From an uncultured Dehalococcoidia bacterium (GTDB lineage Bacteria > Chloroflexota > Dehalococcoidia > Lucifugimonadales > UBA3495), in assembly GCA_958296225.1 (NCBI GenBank), contig OY282456.1, positions 1,674,001 through 1,738,000 on the forward strand: a stretch of 64,000 nucleotides of DNA. The letters run 5' to 3'. Positions 33,260 to 41,112 of the stretch are shown one piece after another. The position numbers and the translations under genes were made by a program. The stretch's first letter is position 1; each line of letters begins with the position of its first letter. The notes beneath the pieces were generated by a model that worked only from the letters and a program-made list of their open reading frames with translations, did not search any database and was not told the origin of the DNA.

Positions 33260-34340
33260 TTTCAAAGATTTGCCTGTTTCTGATTTGGATCTGGACCGAC
33301 AGAATCCTCGCCTTCCGTCCCAACTAAAAGGTGCGGGTGAACCAGAAATCCTTAAGTATCTCGCCCGTAAAACCAACATCGCTGAACTAATAACCTCGAT
33401 CGGAGAGAACAATTTCTTCCCCGGGGAAGCTATCGTTGTCACTCAAAGCGAGGCTCCAGCTGGCAGGTACATTGTAATTGAGGGCAATCGCCGCCTCACG
33501 GCGTTAAAGCTACTAGGAAACGCAAGTCTAGCACATGATATATCGAAAAGTGCTGGAGATGCTGTTGATAATGCCAAATATCACCCTATTACTGTACCAG
33601 CCTATGAAGTGGATTCCAGGTACGACACACTCCAATATTTGGGGTTCCGTCATATATCAGGCGTTCAACGCTGGGATCCCCTAGCGAAGGCCCGATACTT
33701 GAAAATGCTGTATCAGCATACATCAGGAGGCCCAGAATCGCGCTACAGAAATATCGCGAGCGAGATTGGCAGTCGCCGGGATACGGTACGCAAAAACCTA
33801 GATGCACTTGCAGTTTACGAACTGACTGAGCGGGAGCAGTTCTTCAACATACCCATGCTTAGCGAAGAACGGTTTCAGTTCGGAGTGTTTTATACTGCCT
33901 TGGCAAATCCCAGAATAGCAGAGTTCACGGGTGCCCGTGATGCTAACGGCCCCACACACCCAATTGAAAACCCCGAAAGCCTGAAAATCAGCGAAATTGG
34001 GGAAATCGTCCAGTGGATGTTCGCTAAGGATGCGGACGGCAATACCAAGTTAGGCGAATCCCGGAACATTCCCAAGCTCGCTGCCGTGGTGTCTGCACCT
34101 AGTGCGTTGCAACGTTTTCGTGAAGGCGAGCCGTTGGACATCGCTCACCTCGACACCCCCGATGTTCAAGAAGAGTTTATCAGAGAAATCAGGACCGCAA
34201 TCCATCACGTTAAGCTCGCGAACACCAAACTGAGCTCAATTCAAGTCAATAATGCAGACATTCAATCTATTGTGCGTGAGATGCAAGTTGTGACTAAAGA
34301 GACGCTCGATGCAATATTTCATAGCAGCCCGCTATGCTGA
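33252..34340 (+). CDS. ParB/Srx-like N-terminal domain protein
   Basis: 362 residues. The N-terminal ~110 residues carry ParB-like blocks: PVSDLDLDRQNPRLP, then IGENNFFPGEAIVV and the nucleotide-binding-like YIVIEGNRRLTALKLL (the ENRR/GNRR box). Residues ~150-190 look like an HTH or KorB-like region (YRNIASEIGSRRDTVRKNLD). ParB-fold proteins bind or hydrolyse nucleotides (CTP or ATP) and some act as nucleases. Position between a methyltransferase and an unknown protein suggests a defence role (DNA sensing or cleavage), not chromosome segregation. No parA is nearby. Confidence 0.78.
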   Translation: MLNFKDLPVSDLDLDRQNPRLPSQLKGAGEPEILKYLARKTNIAELITSIGENNFFPGEAIVVTQSEAPAGRYIVIEGNRRLTALKLLGNASLAHDISKSAGDAVDNAKYHPITVPAYEVDSRYDTLQYLGFRHISGVQRWDPLAKARYLKMLYQHTSGGPESRYRNIASEIGSRRDTVRKNLDALAVYELTEREQFFNIPMLSEERFQFGVFYTALANPRIAEFTGARDANGPTHPIENPESLKISEIGEIVQWMFAKDADGNTKLGESRNIPKLAAVVSAPSALQRFREGEPLDIAHLDTPDVQEEFIREIRTAIHHVKLANTKLSSIQVNNADIQSIVREMQVVTKETLDAIFHSSPLC

Positions 34341-34388
34341 TTGCAAATCAGATTGAGCATCATAACGCTTCGAGAAGGCGGCATACCG

Positions 34389-35489
34389 ATGCTGGAAATT
34401 AATTGGAGCGACGCAATGGGCAATCCGGTAGTGCTGGCGGACTATATTGAAATGGCCATATCCCTTGATGAAGAACATCCTGGGTTGGAGTTCACCTATG
34501 CTAATTTTGTCGACTATTTGCAAGACGTGCCTTTTAGCCGAAACAATGAGCGGTTTTCAGACGACGACGATGTGGACGAAGTCCAGCCGTATGATGAGAG
34601 GTTCCTGGAAGGCGACGATGTGGACGAAGTCCAGCCGTATGATGAGGGGTTCCTGGAAGGCGATGATATGGACGAGGCCCAGCCGTATTTCGAAGATGCG
34701 GTAGCGTTGATTGATCGCCGCCGGCAGTGGCTAGGAGACCTGTACCCATTCTCAGTACAAGGTAGCGACGTGATACTGTCTGCTCAATCCGAACGAACTA
34801 TCTGGACGCCTTATGTGTTTCTACTTGCCTGTTCTCATCATAGGCTTATTACTCGCAAATCACCGAGGTTAGAGACAGAATTCGAGAAAATTTGCAAGGA
34901 GGCTATGAAGTCCCTATGCAATGCTGGCGCAAATGTTTTTCTGTTTAGCAGAAATAGTGCCGATCGTACTGACTTAGGCGGATCTGCACACGAAGCAGTC
35001 AGAAATCTGGCGTCAATGCTGAACACCGTAGTGCTAAATGAGAACGAACTTCCAAAAACCCAACGCGAGTTTGGCATAGACATAATAGCTATCGACAGGG
35101 TAGAAGACGGTTTAGGCTATCCTTTGTTAATGACTGCTCAATGTACTGTCGCAGATAACCCCGAAGTTTGGGGAAGAAAGAAGACTGAGCCGCAATTGAG
35201 AGGATCACTAGGACATTTTCTACATTACGATGCACCGTACATTGAGGTGTTCTTTATTCCGCACTTGCCTCGTTCAAAAGCTCACAGTTGGAGCGTCCCA
35301 CCTTACCTCCTCAACGGTTGTATAGTATGCGACCGTTACAGAATTTGTAAGCTGTTGCAGCGTCACCAAGAGGCCCCTGATAGCTGGGCTGCTCAATCTA
35401 TTGAAAAGATAGTTGGCGATTTCATTGACCGCGATGGCGATAAGATAGCGGAAGGTAATCTAGACAGTTTTTCGTACCTCGAAGAATAG
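34389..35489 (+). CDS. Unknown protein with acidic tandem repeats; candidate restriction effector
   Basis: 366 residues from ATG 34389 (an earlier TTG at 34341 is open but lacks a site). Residues ~57-101 contain three tandem 15-residue repeats DDVDEVQPYDERFLEG with small changes, encoded by 45-bp DNA repeats. The C-terminal half has EFGIDIIAIDRVEDGLGYPL followed by LMTAQCTVADN. This could be a D-x(n)-Q-x-T variant of a PD-(D/E)XK nuclease core, but the similarity is weak. No known family was recognised. Its position between ParB-like and Vsr genes makes it the best candidate for the system's restriction subunit. Confidence 0.7.
   Translation: MLEINWSDAMGNPVVLADYIEMAISLDEEHPGLEFTYANFVDYLQDVPFSRNNERFSDDDDVDEVQPYDERFLEGDDVDEVQPYDEGFLEGDDMDEAQPYFEDAVALIDRRRQWLGDLYPFSVQGSDVILSAQSERTIWTPYVFLLACSHHRLITRKSPRLETEFEKICKEAMKSLCNAGANVFLFSRNSADRTDLGGSAHEAVRNLASMLNTVVLNENELPKTQREFGIDIIAIDRVEDGLGYPLLMTAQCTVADNPEVWGRKKTEPQLRGSLGHFLHYDAPYIEVFFIPHLPRSKAHSWSVPPYLLNGCIVCDRYRICKLLQRHQEAPDSWAAQSIEKIVGDFIDRDGDKIAEGNLDSFSYLEE
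34560..34690 (+). repeat. Three 45-bp in-frame tandem repeats
   Basis: The unit GACGATGTGGACGAAGTCCA, then GCCGTATGATGAG and a GGTTCCTGGAAGGC-like tail, repeats three times without frame change. It would encode an extendable acidic linker that can vary by slippage. Confidence 0.8.
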
Positions 35490-35505
35490 CCTGAGGTATG
35501 TTCAT

Positions 35506-35982
35506 ATGCGCGTGAACGGCTCGGTCTTACCTCCATTGCCAGCATCCCCTCCGGCTGCCTCTGCCGCCGTGCGGTCATCCATGATTGGCAACCGCTCTGC
35601 GAACACTCGTCCAGAGGTTGCTATGCGGGATGCTTTGGTGCGTTTAGGGGTGGGCCATTTCGTACTTCATCCTGCCTTGCCGGGTAAGCCGGACATCGCT
35701 TTCAACGACGAAAATCTCGCTGTATTTGTGCACGGCTGCTATTGGCATCGCTGTCCGCACTGCTCCCCTCATTTCCCCAACCGTAACCAGGAATACTGGA
35801 CGGCAAAGTTCGCCAGAAACCGGGCTAGGGATAAGCGGAACGTAGCGGATTTGAAGCAAATGGGGTGGCGCGTCGTAGTAGTTTGGGAATGTAAAATACG
35901 CAAGGACGCTCGCCGTCAAGCCCGACGTGTCAGATCTTGGTTGGTCAAACAAGATACCGCCACGAAAGATTGGCAATTGTGA
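35506..35982 (+). CDS. vsr: Very short patch repair endonuclease
   Basis: 158 residues. Conserved blocks: MIGNRSANTRPEVAMRDAL, LPGKPDIAF (catalytic Asp), FVHGCYWHRCPHC (zinc/active-site His-Cys), NRNQEYWTAKFARNRARD and GWRVVVVWEC. Vsr nicks next to T:G mismatches that arise from deamination of 5-methylcytosine, which fits the cytosine methyltransferase at the head of this operon. The N-terminal ~25 residues (PLPASPPAASAAV) are extra; ATG 35581 (MIGNR) is an alternative start. Its TGA overlaps the start of the HNH gene. Confidence 0.93.
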   Translation: MRVNGSVLPPLPASPPAASAAVRSSMIGNRSANTRPEVAMRDALVRLGVGHFVLHPALPGKPDIAFNDENLAVFVHGCYWHRCPHCSPHFPNRNQEYWTAKFARNRARDKRNVADLKQMGWRVVVVWECKIRKDARRQARRVRSWLVKQDTATKDWQL

Positions 35983-36746
35983 CGACCAGGACTAACTGGA
36001 CGCGCCAGCAGTTGCTGGTAGCGTTCGCGCTGTATTGCCGGATGCCTTTCGGCAAGATTAGTTCCCGGCATCCTGACATCATCCGGGTCGCGGCGGCTAT
36101 TGGGCGGACACCGGCGGCTTTGTCTATGAAGATGGGCAATATCGCCAGCCTGGACCCGGCGATTACTTCAACTGGCCGCCGAGGGTTGAGCCAGGCGTCT
36201 GCCAGCGACCGGGCGATGTGGGAGGAAATGAGCAGCGATTGGGAGCGCTTTGCCATTGAATGCGAGCAGGCTTTGCTGGCGACGGAGGCGATGCCGGAAC
36301 CAGTTGACGTCGGCATCGCAGATTTTGACGATTTGCCCGCTGGCGAAGACCGGATTGTGCAAGCCACCGCCCGCGTTGGGCAGAGGTTCTTCCGCGCGGC
36401 GGTTTTGAGCGCCTACAATGAGCAATGTTGCATCACCGGGCTGGCCATTCCCAAGCTGCTCATCGCCAGCCATATCATCCCCTGGAGCCACGATAATGCC
36501 AACAGGACGAACCCGCAGAACGGCTTGTTGCTGTCCGCGCTGCACGATAGGGCGTTTGACGCCGGCTTGCTTACCATCAACGACGATATGACCGTCCGCG
36601 TGTCCCGTGAGCGTACAATGGCCGCTGGCGAGTTTTTCGCAGCGGCCATTGGTTCCTATGATGGGCGTCCGATTTCGTTGCCGGAAAAGTTTGCGCCGCA
36701 CCAGGATTTCCTGGCCTATCACCGGGAGCGTATCTTCCAAGGTTGA
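35979..36746 (+). CDS. HNH endonuclease
   Basis: 255 residues from GTG 35979, which overlaps the vsr stop as GTGA (translational coupling). The N-terminal domain (AFALYCRMPFGKISSRHPDI, RTPAALSMKMGNIASLDP) is common to a family of HNH endonucleases of McrA-like type. The C-terminal HNH core is CCITGLAIPKLLIASHIIPW, then SHDNANRTNPQNGLLLSALH with N and H residues in place (LHDRAFDAG). Such enzymes cut modified or specific DNA. GC content here returns towards the host level, so this gene may have been longer in the genome than the methyltransferase. Confidence 0.85.
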   Translation: MTTRTNWTRQQLLVAFALYCRMPFGKISSRHPDIIRVAAAIGRTPAALSMKMGNIASLDPAITSTGRRGLSQASASDRAMWEEMSSDWERFAIECEQALLATEAMPEPVDVGIADFDDLPAGEDRIVQATARVGQRFFRAAVLSAYNEQCCITGLAIPKLLIASHIIPWSHDNANRTNPQNGLLLSALHDRAFDAGLLTINDDMTVRVSRERTMAAGEFFAAAIGSYDGRPISLPEKFAPHQDFLAYHRERIFQG

Positions 36747-36765
36747 GAAACCCTGATTGCCGGCG

Positions 36766-37122
36766 TTACTTCAGCGACCCGGTCACCGGAATCAGCTCCC
36801 GACTATACGGGTCAACGGCCAGGAACACCCCTTCCAGCGTGTACGCGCCCAGCAGGGGCGACATTCCCTCCTCGCCGAAAATAACCCAGGTATTGGTTTC
36901 CCGCCCCGACACCCGAGCTCGCGCCTCGGCCATATCCAGTTGCACGCGCTGGCCGCCGGCGTACTCGAAGGTTTCGCGCCGGGTGGGGGCGATGCCCAGG
37001 CCGGTCAGGATAGGGCGGGGGATTACCGTCGTCGTGGCGCCGGTGTCGGCCATCACTTCGATATCCGTGAAGTGTTCACCGCCCAGGTTGCCAATCTGGA
37101 TGGTTACGTTGAAAGTTCCCAT
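36766..37122 (-). CDS. Retropepsin-like clan AA aspartic protease
   Basis: 118 residues. EVMADTGATTTVIPRPIL contains the single D-T-G-A active-site motif of retroviral-type proteases. The flap/psi-loop region includes RVQLDMAEARARV, and the second conserved hydrophobic segment is SPLLGAYTLEGVFLAVD. As in retroviral enzymes, a homodimer would be needed for catalysis. Single-domain bacterial homologues are of unknown target. It lies 30 bases downstream of the ThDP enzyme gene on the same strand. A recently acquired mobile element is not evident. Confidence 0.85.
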   Translation of the reverse strand: MGTFNVTIQIGNLGGEHFTDIEVMADTGATTTVIPRPILTGLGIAPTRRETFEYAGGQRVQLDMAEARARVSGRETNTWVIFGEEGMSPLLGAYTLEGVFLAVDPYSRELIPVTGSLK

Positions 37123-37152
37123 TCGTAAAGTCTCCTTTGGGCGGGCGGCGGG

Positions 37153-38820
37153 TCAGTGCGCCACCGGGCTGGGCGCCCAGCCGCCGTAGCGGGGGTATTG
37201 GCTGCAGATGAACTCCAGGTAGGCCGGCTGCCCCGTTTCGTTGATGGACAGGGCGCGCTGCAAGGCGGGTATCACGTCCGACGGCTCGGTGACCCGCTCG
37301 GTGTACAGGCCCAGCTCGGCAATGGCGCGGGACATATTCACGTCCTCCGGCCCCAGCACCCGGTGGGTGTAGGGGTCGTGGCCGTCGCCCCAGAAGCCGG
37401 GGCCGTAGCCGGCGAACCCGCCGTTGGCGACGTGGGCGATGGTAATGCCCAGCTGCTGCCGCACCGGAACCTCCAGGTTGCCCAGCATATAGCCCACGCC
37501 GGCATCGCCGGTAACGGCCACCGACTGCCGCTGCGGATACGCAATCTTGGCCGCCATGGCCCCCGCCAGCCCGAAGCCCAGCGTCGAGATGTTGCCCCAG
37601 CCCAGAAAGCCGCGCGGAATCAGCGTGTCGTACACCGTGCTCAACTGGTCGCGGGTGTTGCCGGAATCGTGGGTTACGAAAGAGTTGTACGGGTCCAGCG
37701 CCTTCATCAGATCGCCAAATACCCGGTAGGGGTTGATGGGCGTTTCGTCAGAGGCCATTACCTCGCGATAGTGGGCCAGGCCGGCGTCGCGGGCGGCCCT
37801 AATCTCCCCGACGACGCCGTTGGCCGGGCGGCCGGCCCCGGCGGTGCGCTGCGCTGCGGCGTCGGTCAGCGCCTGCAGGGTGAACCGGGCGTCGCCCAGC
37901 ACGGCGTGGTGCGTCGGATAGATGCGGTTGATGTGGAACTCGTCCAGGTTGCACTGGATAATGGTCTTGCCCGGCGCGTTGGGGATGCCGTGGGTGAACC
38001 GCCCCGGCGACAGGCTGGAGCCCACGGTGAGGATAACGTCGCTCTGGTTCAGGTACGCGATGGGATGGTCGCCGCGCACGCCGACGAACAGGGGGTGGTT
38101 CTCCGGGAACGCGCCTTTGGCCTTGAGGGTAGTGATGACGGGAGCGTTGAGCAGCTCGGCCAGTCCCACCAGTTCGGCGGACGCGCCGGCATAGATGACG
38201 CCCTCGCCGGCGTAGATGAGCGGGTTCGCCGCGCCCAGCAGCAGCTCCACGGCGGTTGCCACGTCGGACGGGTCCGGCGCTGCCTTGTACCCCCGCACCG
38301 GAGCGTAAGGGTCAACGGTTTCGTCGTAGCTGCCGGCGGCGTTCGGCACGGCCAGCACCACGGGGCCGGGCCGCCCGCTGCGGAGCATGGTGAAGGCGCG
38401 ACGCAGAAACTCCGGCGTGCGCTCCGGCCGGTCGATGTAGCCGAACCACTTGGTCACGGTGCGCAGGCTGGCGGTGACGTCAAACTGGGTGTTCTCCGTG
38501 CTGCCGGCGGGCACGCCGTCGGTGATGCACAGCATCGGCGAGTTGTCCTCGAAAGCCTGCGCCAGCCCGGCGTAAGCGTACTGGATGCCGGCGCCGTTGA
38601 CGCCGCCCTGCACGGTGCAGACTCCGATACGCTCCCCGCCGGTAACGCGGGAAAAAGCGTCGGCCAGCGCCACGGCATAACGGTCGTCGCGCATCATAAT
38701 CAGAGGCACGCCCTCGCGCCCCAGGGCGTTGTTGACCCGGCACACGGGGAAGGTGGAAACCCACTCGACGCCCTCCTGCTTCAGGATGCGGGCGATGGCA
38801 GTGGCAACGTCAATGCTCAT
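37153..38820 (-). CDS. Thiamine-diphosphate-dependent enzyme (acetolactate-synthase-like)
   Basis: 555 residues from ATG 38820 (MSIDVATAIARILKQEGVEW; GAGGT upstream). Three-domain ThDP architecture: N-terminal Pyr domain, central domain (PLIYAGEGVIYAGASAELVG) and C-terminal PP domain with VAVTGDAGVGYMLGNLE and ANGGFAGYGPG. Where most members have the catalytic RHE (Glu contacting the ThDP ring), this protein has MMRDDRYAVALADAF, that is Asp. That could alter cofactor activation, as in glyoxylate carboligase where the Glu is also replaced. Probably a C-C lyase or decarboxylase; true acetolactate synthase is unlikely without ilvN nearby. Confidence 0.85.
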   Translation of the reverse strand: MSIDVATAIARILKQEGVEWVSTFPVCRVNNALGREGVPLIMMRDDRYAVALADAFSRVTGGERIGVCTVQGGVNGAGIQYAYAGLAQAFEDNSPMLCITDGVPAGSTENTQFDVTASLRTVTKWFGYIDRPERTPEFLRRAFTMLRSGRPGPVVLAVPNAAGSYDETVDPYAPVRGYKAAPDPSDVATAVELLLGAANPLIYAGEGVIYAGASAELVGLAELLNAPVITTLKAKGAFPENHPLFVGVRGDHPIAYLNQSDVILTVGSSLSPGRFTHGIPNAPGKTIIQCNLDEFHINRIYPTHHAVLGDARFTLQALTDAAAQRTAGAGRPANGVVGEIRAARDAGLAHYREVMASDETPINPYRVFGDLMKALDPYNSFVTHDSGNTRDQLSTVYDTLIPRGFLGWGNISTLGFGLAGAMAAKIAYPQRQSVAVTGDAGVGYMLGNLEVPVRQQLGITIAHVANGGFAGYGPGFWGDGHDPYTHRVLGPEDVNMSRAIAELGLYTERVTEPSDVIPALQRALSINETGQPAYLEFICSQYPRYGGWAPSPVAH

Positions 38821-38884
38821 TTTTAGACCTCGTTGGGCAGGTTTTGGGTTCAGTGTAGATGATGTAGCATTCCGCTGCCAGTAT

Positions 38885-38953
38885 GATGGGTTGGTACTCC
38901 CGCAACAAGTGAAAATGGCAGCGCCGGTGGGGCACCGGCCGGCCATAGACCAT
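38885..38953 (-). pseudogene. Short transposase remnant
   Basis: The minus strand reads MVYGRPVPHRRCHFHLLREY, then QP, the same motif as the remnant at 3769-4059 (IVYGRQAPCQLCHCHLLREY), with clear DNA identity over about 60 bases. Nothing else of the element is visible. Confidence 0.4.
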
Positions 38954-39068
38954 GCGGTTAGTCCGGCGGCGCCGCCGCCGGGGAAGTTATCCGCCGCCGG
39001 CGTTGCGCTGCCGGCGCTTTGGCTGGCAATTGCCCCCGCCGCTCCGGCGGTTGTGGTACAGTGCGGGT

Positions 39069-39173
39069 ATGCCAACCTACTATTGGGATGAGGCCAAAGA
39101 CGAACTGCTGCGGCAAACGCGCGGGATTTCTTTCGAGGATGTGGTATATCAGCCAGCCAAACGGAGGACATAA
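39069..39173 (+). pseudogene. Truncated BrnT-like toxin
   Basis: MPTYYWDEAKDELLRQTRGI, then SFEDVVYQ matches the first third of BrnT-like RNase toxins. It then runs straight into PAKRRT and TAA, so most of the catalytic domain is missing. The TAA overlaps the ATG of the antitoxin gene (TAATG), the normal arrangement at the end of an intact toxin. An internal deletion of about 50 codons that kept the last few residues explains the structure. Confidence 0.55.
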
Positions 39174-39511
39174 TGGACAGCCAGGATGCGAACAATGGGA
39201 AAAGGCAAGTATCCATCAAGACGGAGGACTGGTGGCCGTTTGATGATGACGATGGCGTTGCAGATGCAGCAGAGCGCGAGATGCTGGAGGAAGCCGAGCG
39301 TGGCGAATGGCGCTCGGTGCCTAACCTTGGGGAAGAAATGAACCGTGCCCGGGAGCTGGCCCGCGCCACCATGACAACCTGGGACCAGGAACGACTGGCC
39401 GCAGTCGAGAGGCGGTGGGCCGCCCAAAGGGTCAAGGAGGACGGCGCAGCAAAATCGCCGCCGCCCCTTGCCGGCGACGGCGTTAGCGGCGATAATCCGG
39501 CGCAAGGCTGA
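39173..39511 (+). CDS. Antitoxin of a BrnT-like TA pair
   Basis: 112 residues, mostly polar. DAAEREMLEEAERGEWRSVP, then NLGEEMNRARELARAT resembles the short antitoxins that follow BrnT-like toxins in Chloroflexota and cyanobacteria. The C-terminus is extended (RVKEDGAAKSPPPLAGDG). GGAGG six bases upstream gives good translation independent of the damaged toxin. With the toxin truncated it would be an orphan. Confidence 0.6.
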   Translation: MDSQDANNGKRQVSIKTEDWWPFDDDDGVADAAEREMLEEAERGEWRSVPNLGEEMNRARELARATMTTWDQERLAAVERRWAAQRVKEDGAAKSPPPLAGDGVSGDNPAQG

Positions 39512-39543
39512 ACCTGATAAGCTCCTGCCAGGAGGCGTAACGA

Positions 39544-41082
39544 ATGAAGTATGACGTAATCATCATCGGCGCCGGGTCGGCCGGCTGCACTATGGCCGCA
39601 CGCCTGACCGAAGACCCGGAGCGGTCGGTGCTGCTGCTGGAAGCCGGGCCGGACTATCCCGATTTTGAGCTGTATCCCGACGACTTGAAGTATGGCTACG
39701 ACCAGACGGCCTCCGCCATCGATGCGCCGCACAACTGGACTTTCTGGGCGCAGAACCCCGGCCAGGCCAACCCCATGCCGGTGCCGCGCGGCCGGGTGGT
39801 GGGCGGCTCCTCGGCCATCAACGGCCAGGTGCTGCTGCGGGGCGTGCCGGAGGACTACGACGCCTGGGCCGCCCTGGGCAACGACGAGTGGAAGTTCACC
39901 GACTGCCTGCCCTACTTCCGCAAGCTGGAAACTGACACCGACATCTCCGATGACTTCCACGGCAACACCGGCCCCATTCCGGTGCGCCGCCACCGCCAGG
40001 AAGACTGGCTGCCGGCGCAGGTCGCCTTCTGGAACGCCTGCCGGGCTGCCGGCCACCCCCACGACCCGGATATGAACCATCCCGAGTCGGGCGGCGTCGG
40101 CCCGGTTCCGATGAACAACCCCAACGGCGTGCGCATGAGCACGTCCCTCACCTTCCTGCGTGAGGCGCGGCACCGGCTCAACCTGACCATCCGACCCAAC
40201 GTTTCCTGTCGCCGGATTCTGTTCGAGGACCAGAAAGCCGTGGGCGTCGAAGTGGAGAGCGGCGGCGAGGTTTTCACCGTGGCCGCCAATGACATCATCT
40301 TGAGCTCCGGAGCCATTGGGTCGCCCCAACTCTTGATGCTGTCCGGTGTCGGCCCGGCCGACCACCTGCGGGAGATGGGCATTCCGGTGATTCACGAGCT
40401 GCCCGGTGTGGGTCAGAACCTCCGCGACCATCCCAACATCCGCGTTCCCGTCAAGGTGAAGGACGATTTCCCGCTGGACCCGCAGGCCCCGCGCACCCAG
40501 GTCTGCCTGCGCTACACCGCGTCGGGCAGCCACCTCCGCAACGACATCCAGATTATGCAGTCCTCGTTCTCATCGCCCATCGCCGGCGACCCATTGGAAG
40601 CGGAAGGCATCCGGTTCACCTGCATCCTGGAATTGGCCGTCGGGTCGGGACATCTGCAACTGGCCAGCACTGACCCCGGCGAGCAGCCGGCGCTGAACTA
40701 CAATTACTTCCAGGAAGAATTTGACCTGTCGCGGATGCGCGAGGCAGTGCGGGTTTGCGTCAGTCTGCTGGATAGCGAGCACTATCAGAACGTGGCCGAC
40801 GAACTGCTGGACCCCCTGCCCGCCGACCTGGAAAGCGATGCGGCGCTGAACGACTGGCTGAAGCGCACCGTCAGCACGTCGCAGCACATCTCCGGCACTT
40901 GCAAGATGGGCACGGCGGATGACCCCATGGCCGTGGTTGACCAGCATTGCCGGGTGTACGGGCTGGAAAACCTCCACGTCGCCGACGCTTCGGTAATGCC
41001 CGACTGCATCCGCGCCAACACCAACTGCACCACCATTATGATTGCCGAGCGCAAGTCGGACTGGTTCCGCGCCGGCGACTAA
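39544..41082 (+). CDS. GMC family FAD-dependent oxidoreductase
   Basis: 512 residues. N-terminal FAD site IIIGAGSAGCTMAARLTED with the distal LLLEAGP; GMC signature 1 PRGRVVGGSSAINGQVLLRG; signature 2 ILSSGAIGSPQLLMLSGVGP. The C-terminal catalytic His is in SQHISGTCKMG and a conserved Asn in RANTNCT. This is choline/alcohol dehydrogenase type; the alcohol substrate is unknown. AGGAGG lies upstream of the ATG. The selenoprotein gene starts 30 bases downstream, possibly in the same operon. Confidence 0.92.
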   Translation: MKYDVIIIGAGSAGCTMAARLTEDPERSVLLLEAGPDYPDFELYPDDLKYGYDQTASAIDAPHNWTFWAQNPGQANPMPVPRGRVVGGSSAINGQVLLRGVPEDYDAWAALGNDEWKFTDCLPYFRKLETDTDISDDFHGNTGPIPVRRHRQEDWLPAQVAFWNACRAAGHPHDPDMNHPESGGVGPVPMNNPNGVRMSTSLTFLREARHRLNLTIRPNVSCRRILFEDQKAVGVEVESGGEVFTVAANDIILSSGAIGSPQLLMLSGVGPADHLREMGIPVIHELPGVGQNLRDHPNIRVPVKVKDDFPLDPQAPRTQVCLRYTASGSHLRNDIQIMQSSFSSPIAGDPLEAEGIRFTCILELAVGSGHLQLASTDPGEQPALNYNYFQEEFDLSRMREAVRVCVSLLDSEHYQNVADELLDPLPADLESDAALNDWLKRTVSTSQHISGTCKMGTADDPMAVVDQHCRVYGLENLHVADASVMPDCIRANTNCTTIMIAERKSDWFRAGD

Positions 41083-41112
41083 TCCTGCCACGGCAAAAGG
41101 GGCAACGGAACA

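Noticed and set aside
37156..38826. A 556-codon open frame on the plus strand opposite the ThDP enzyme
   Set aside because: It mirrors the real gene's codons (His/Arg/Gly/Val-rich, no domain); GC-rich DNA gives long antisense frames. The minus strand has clear ThDP motifs.
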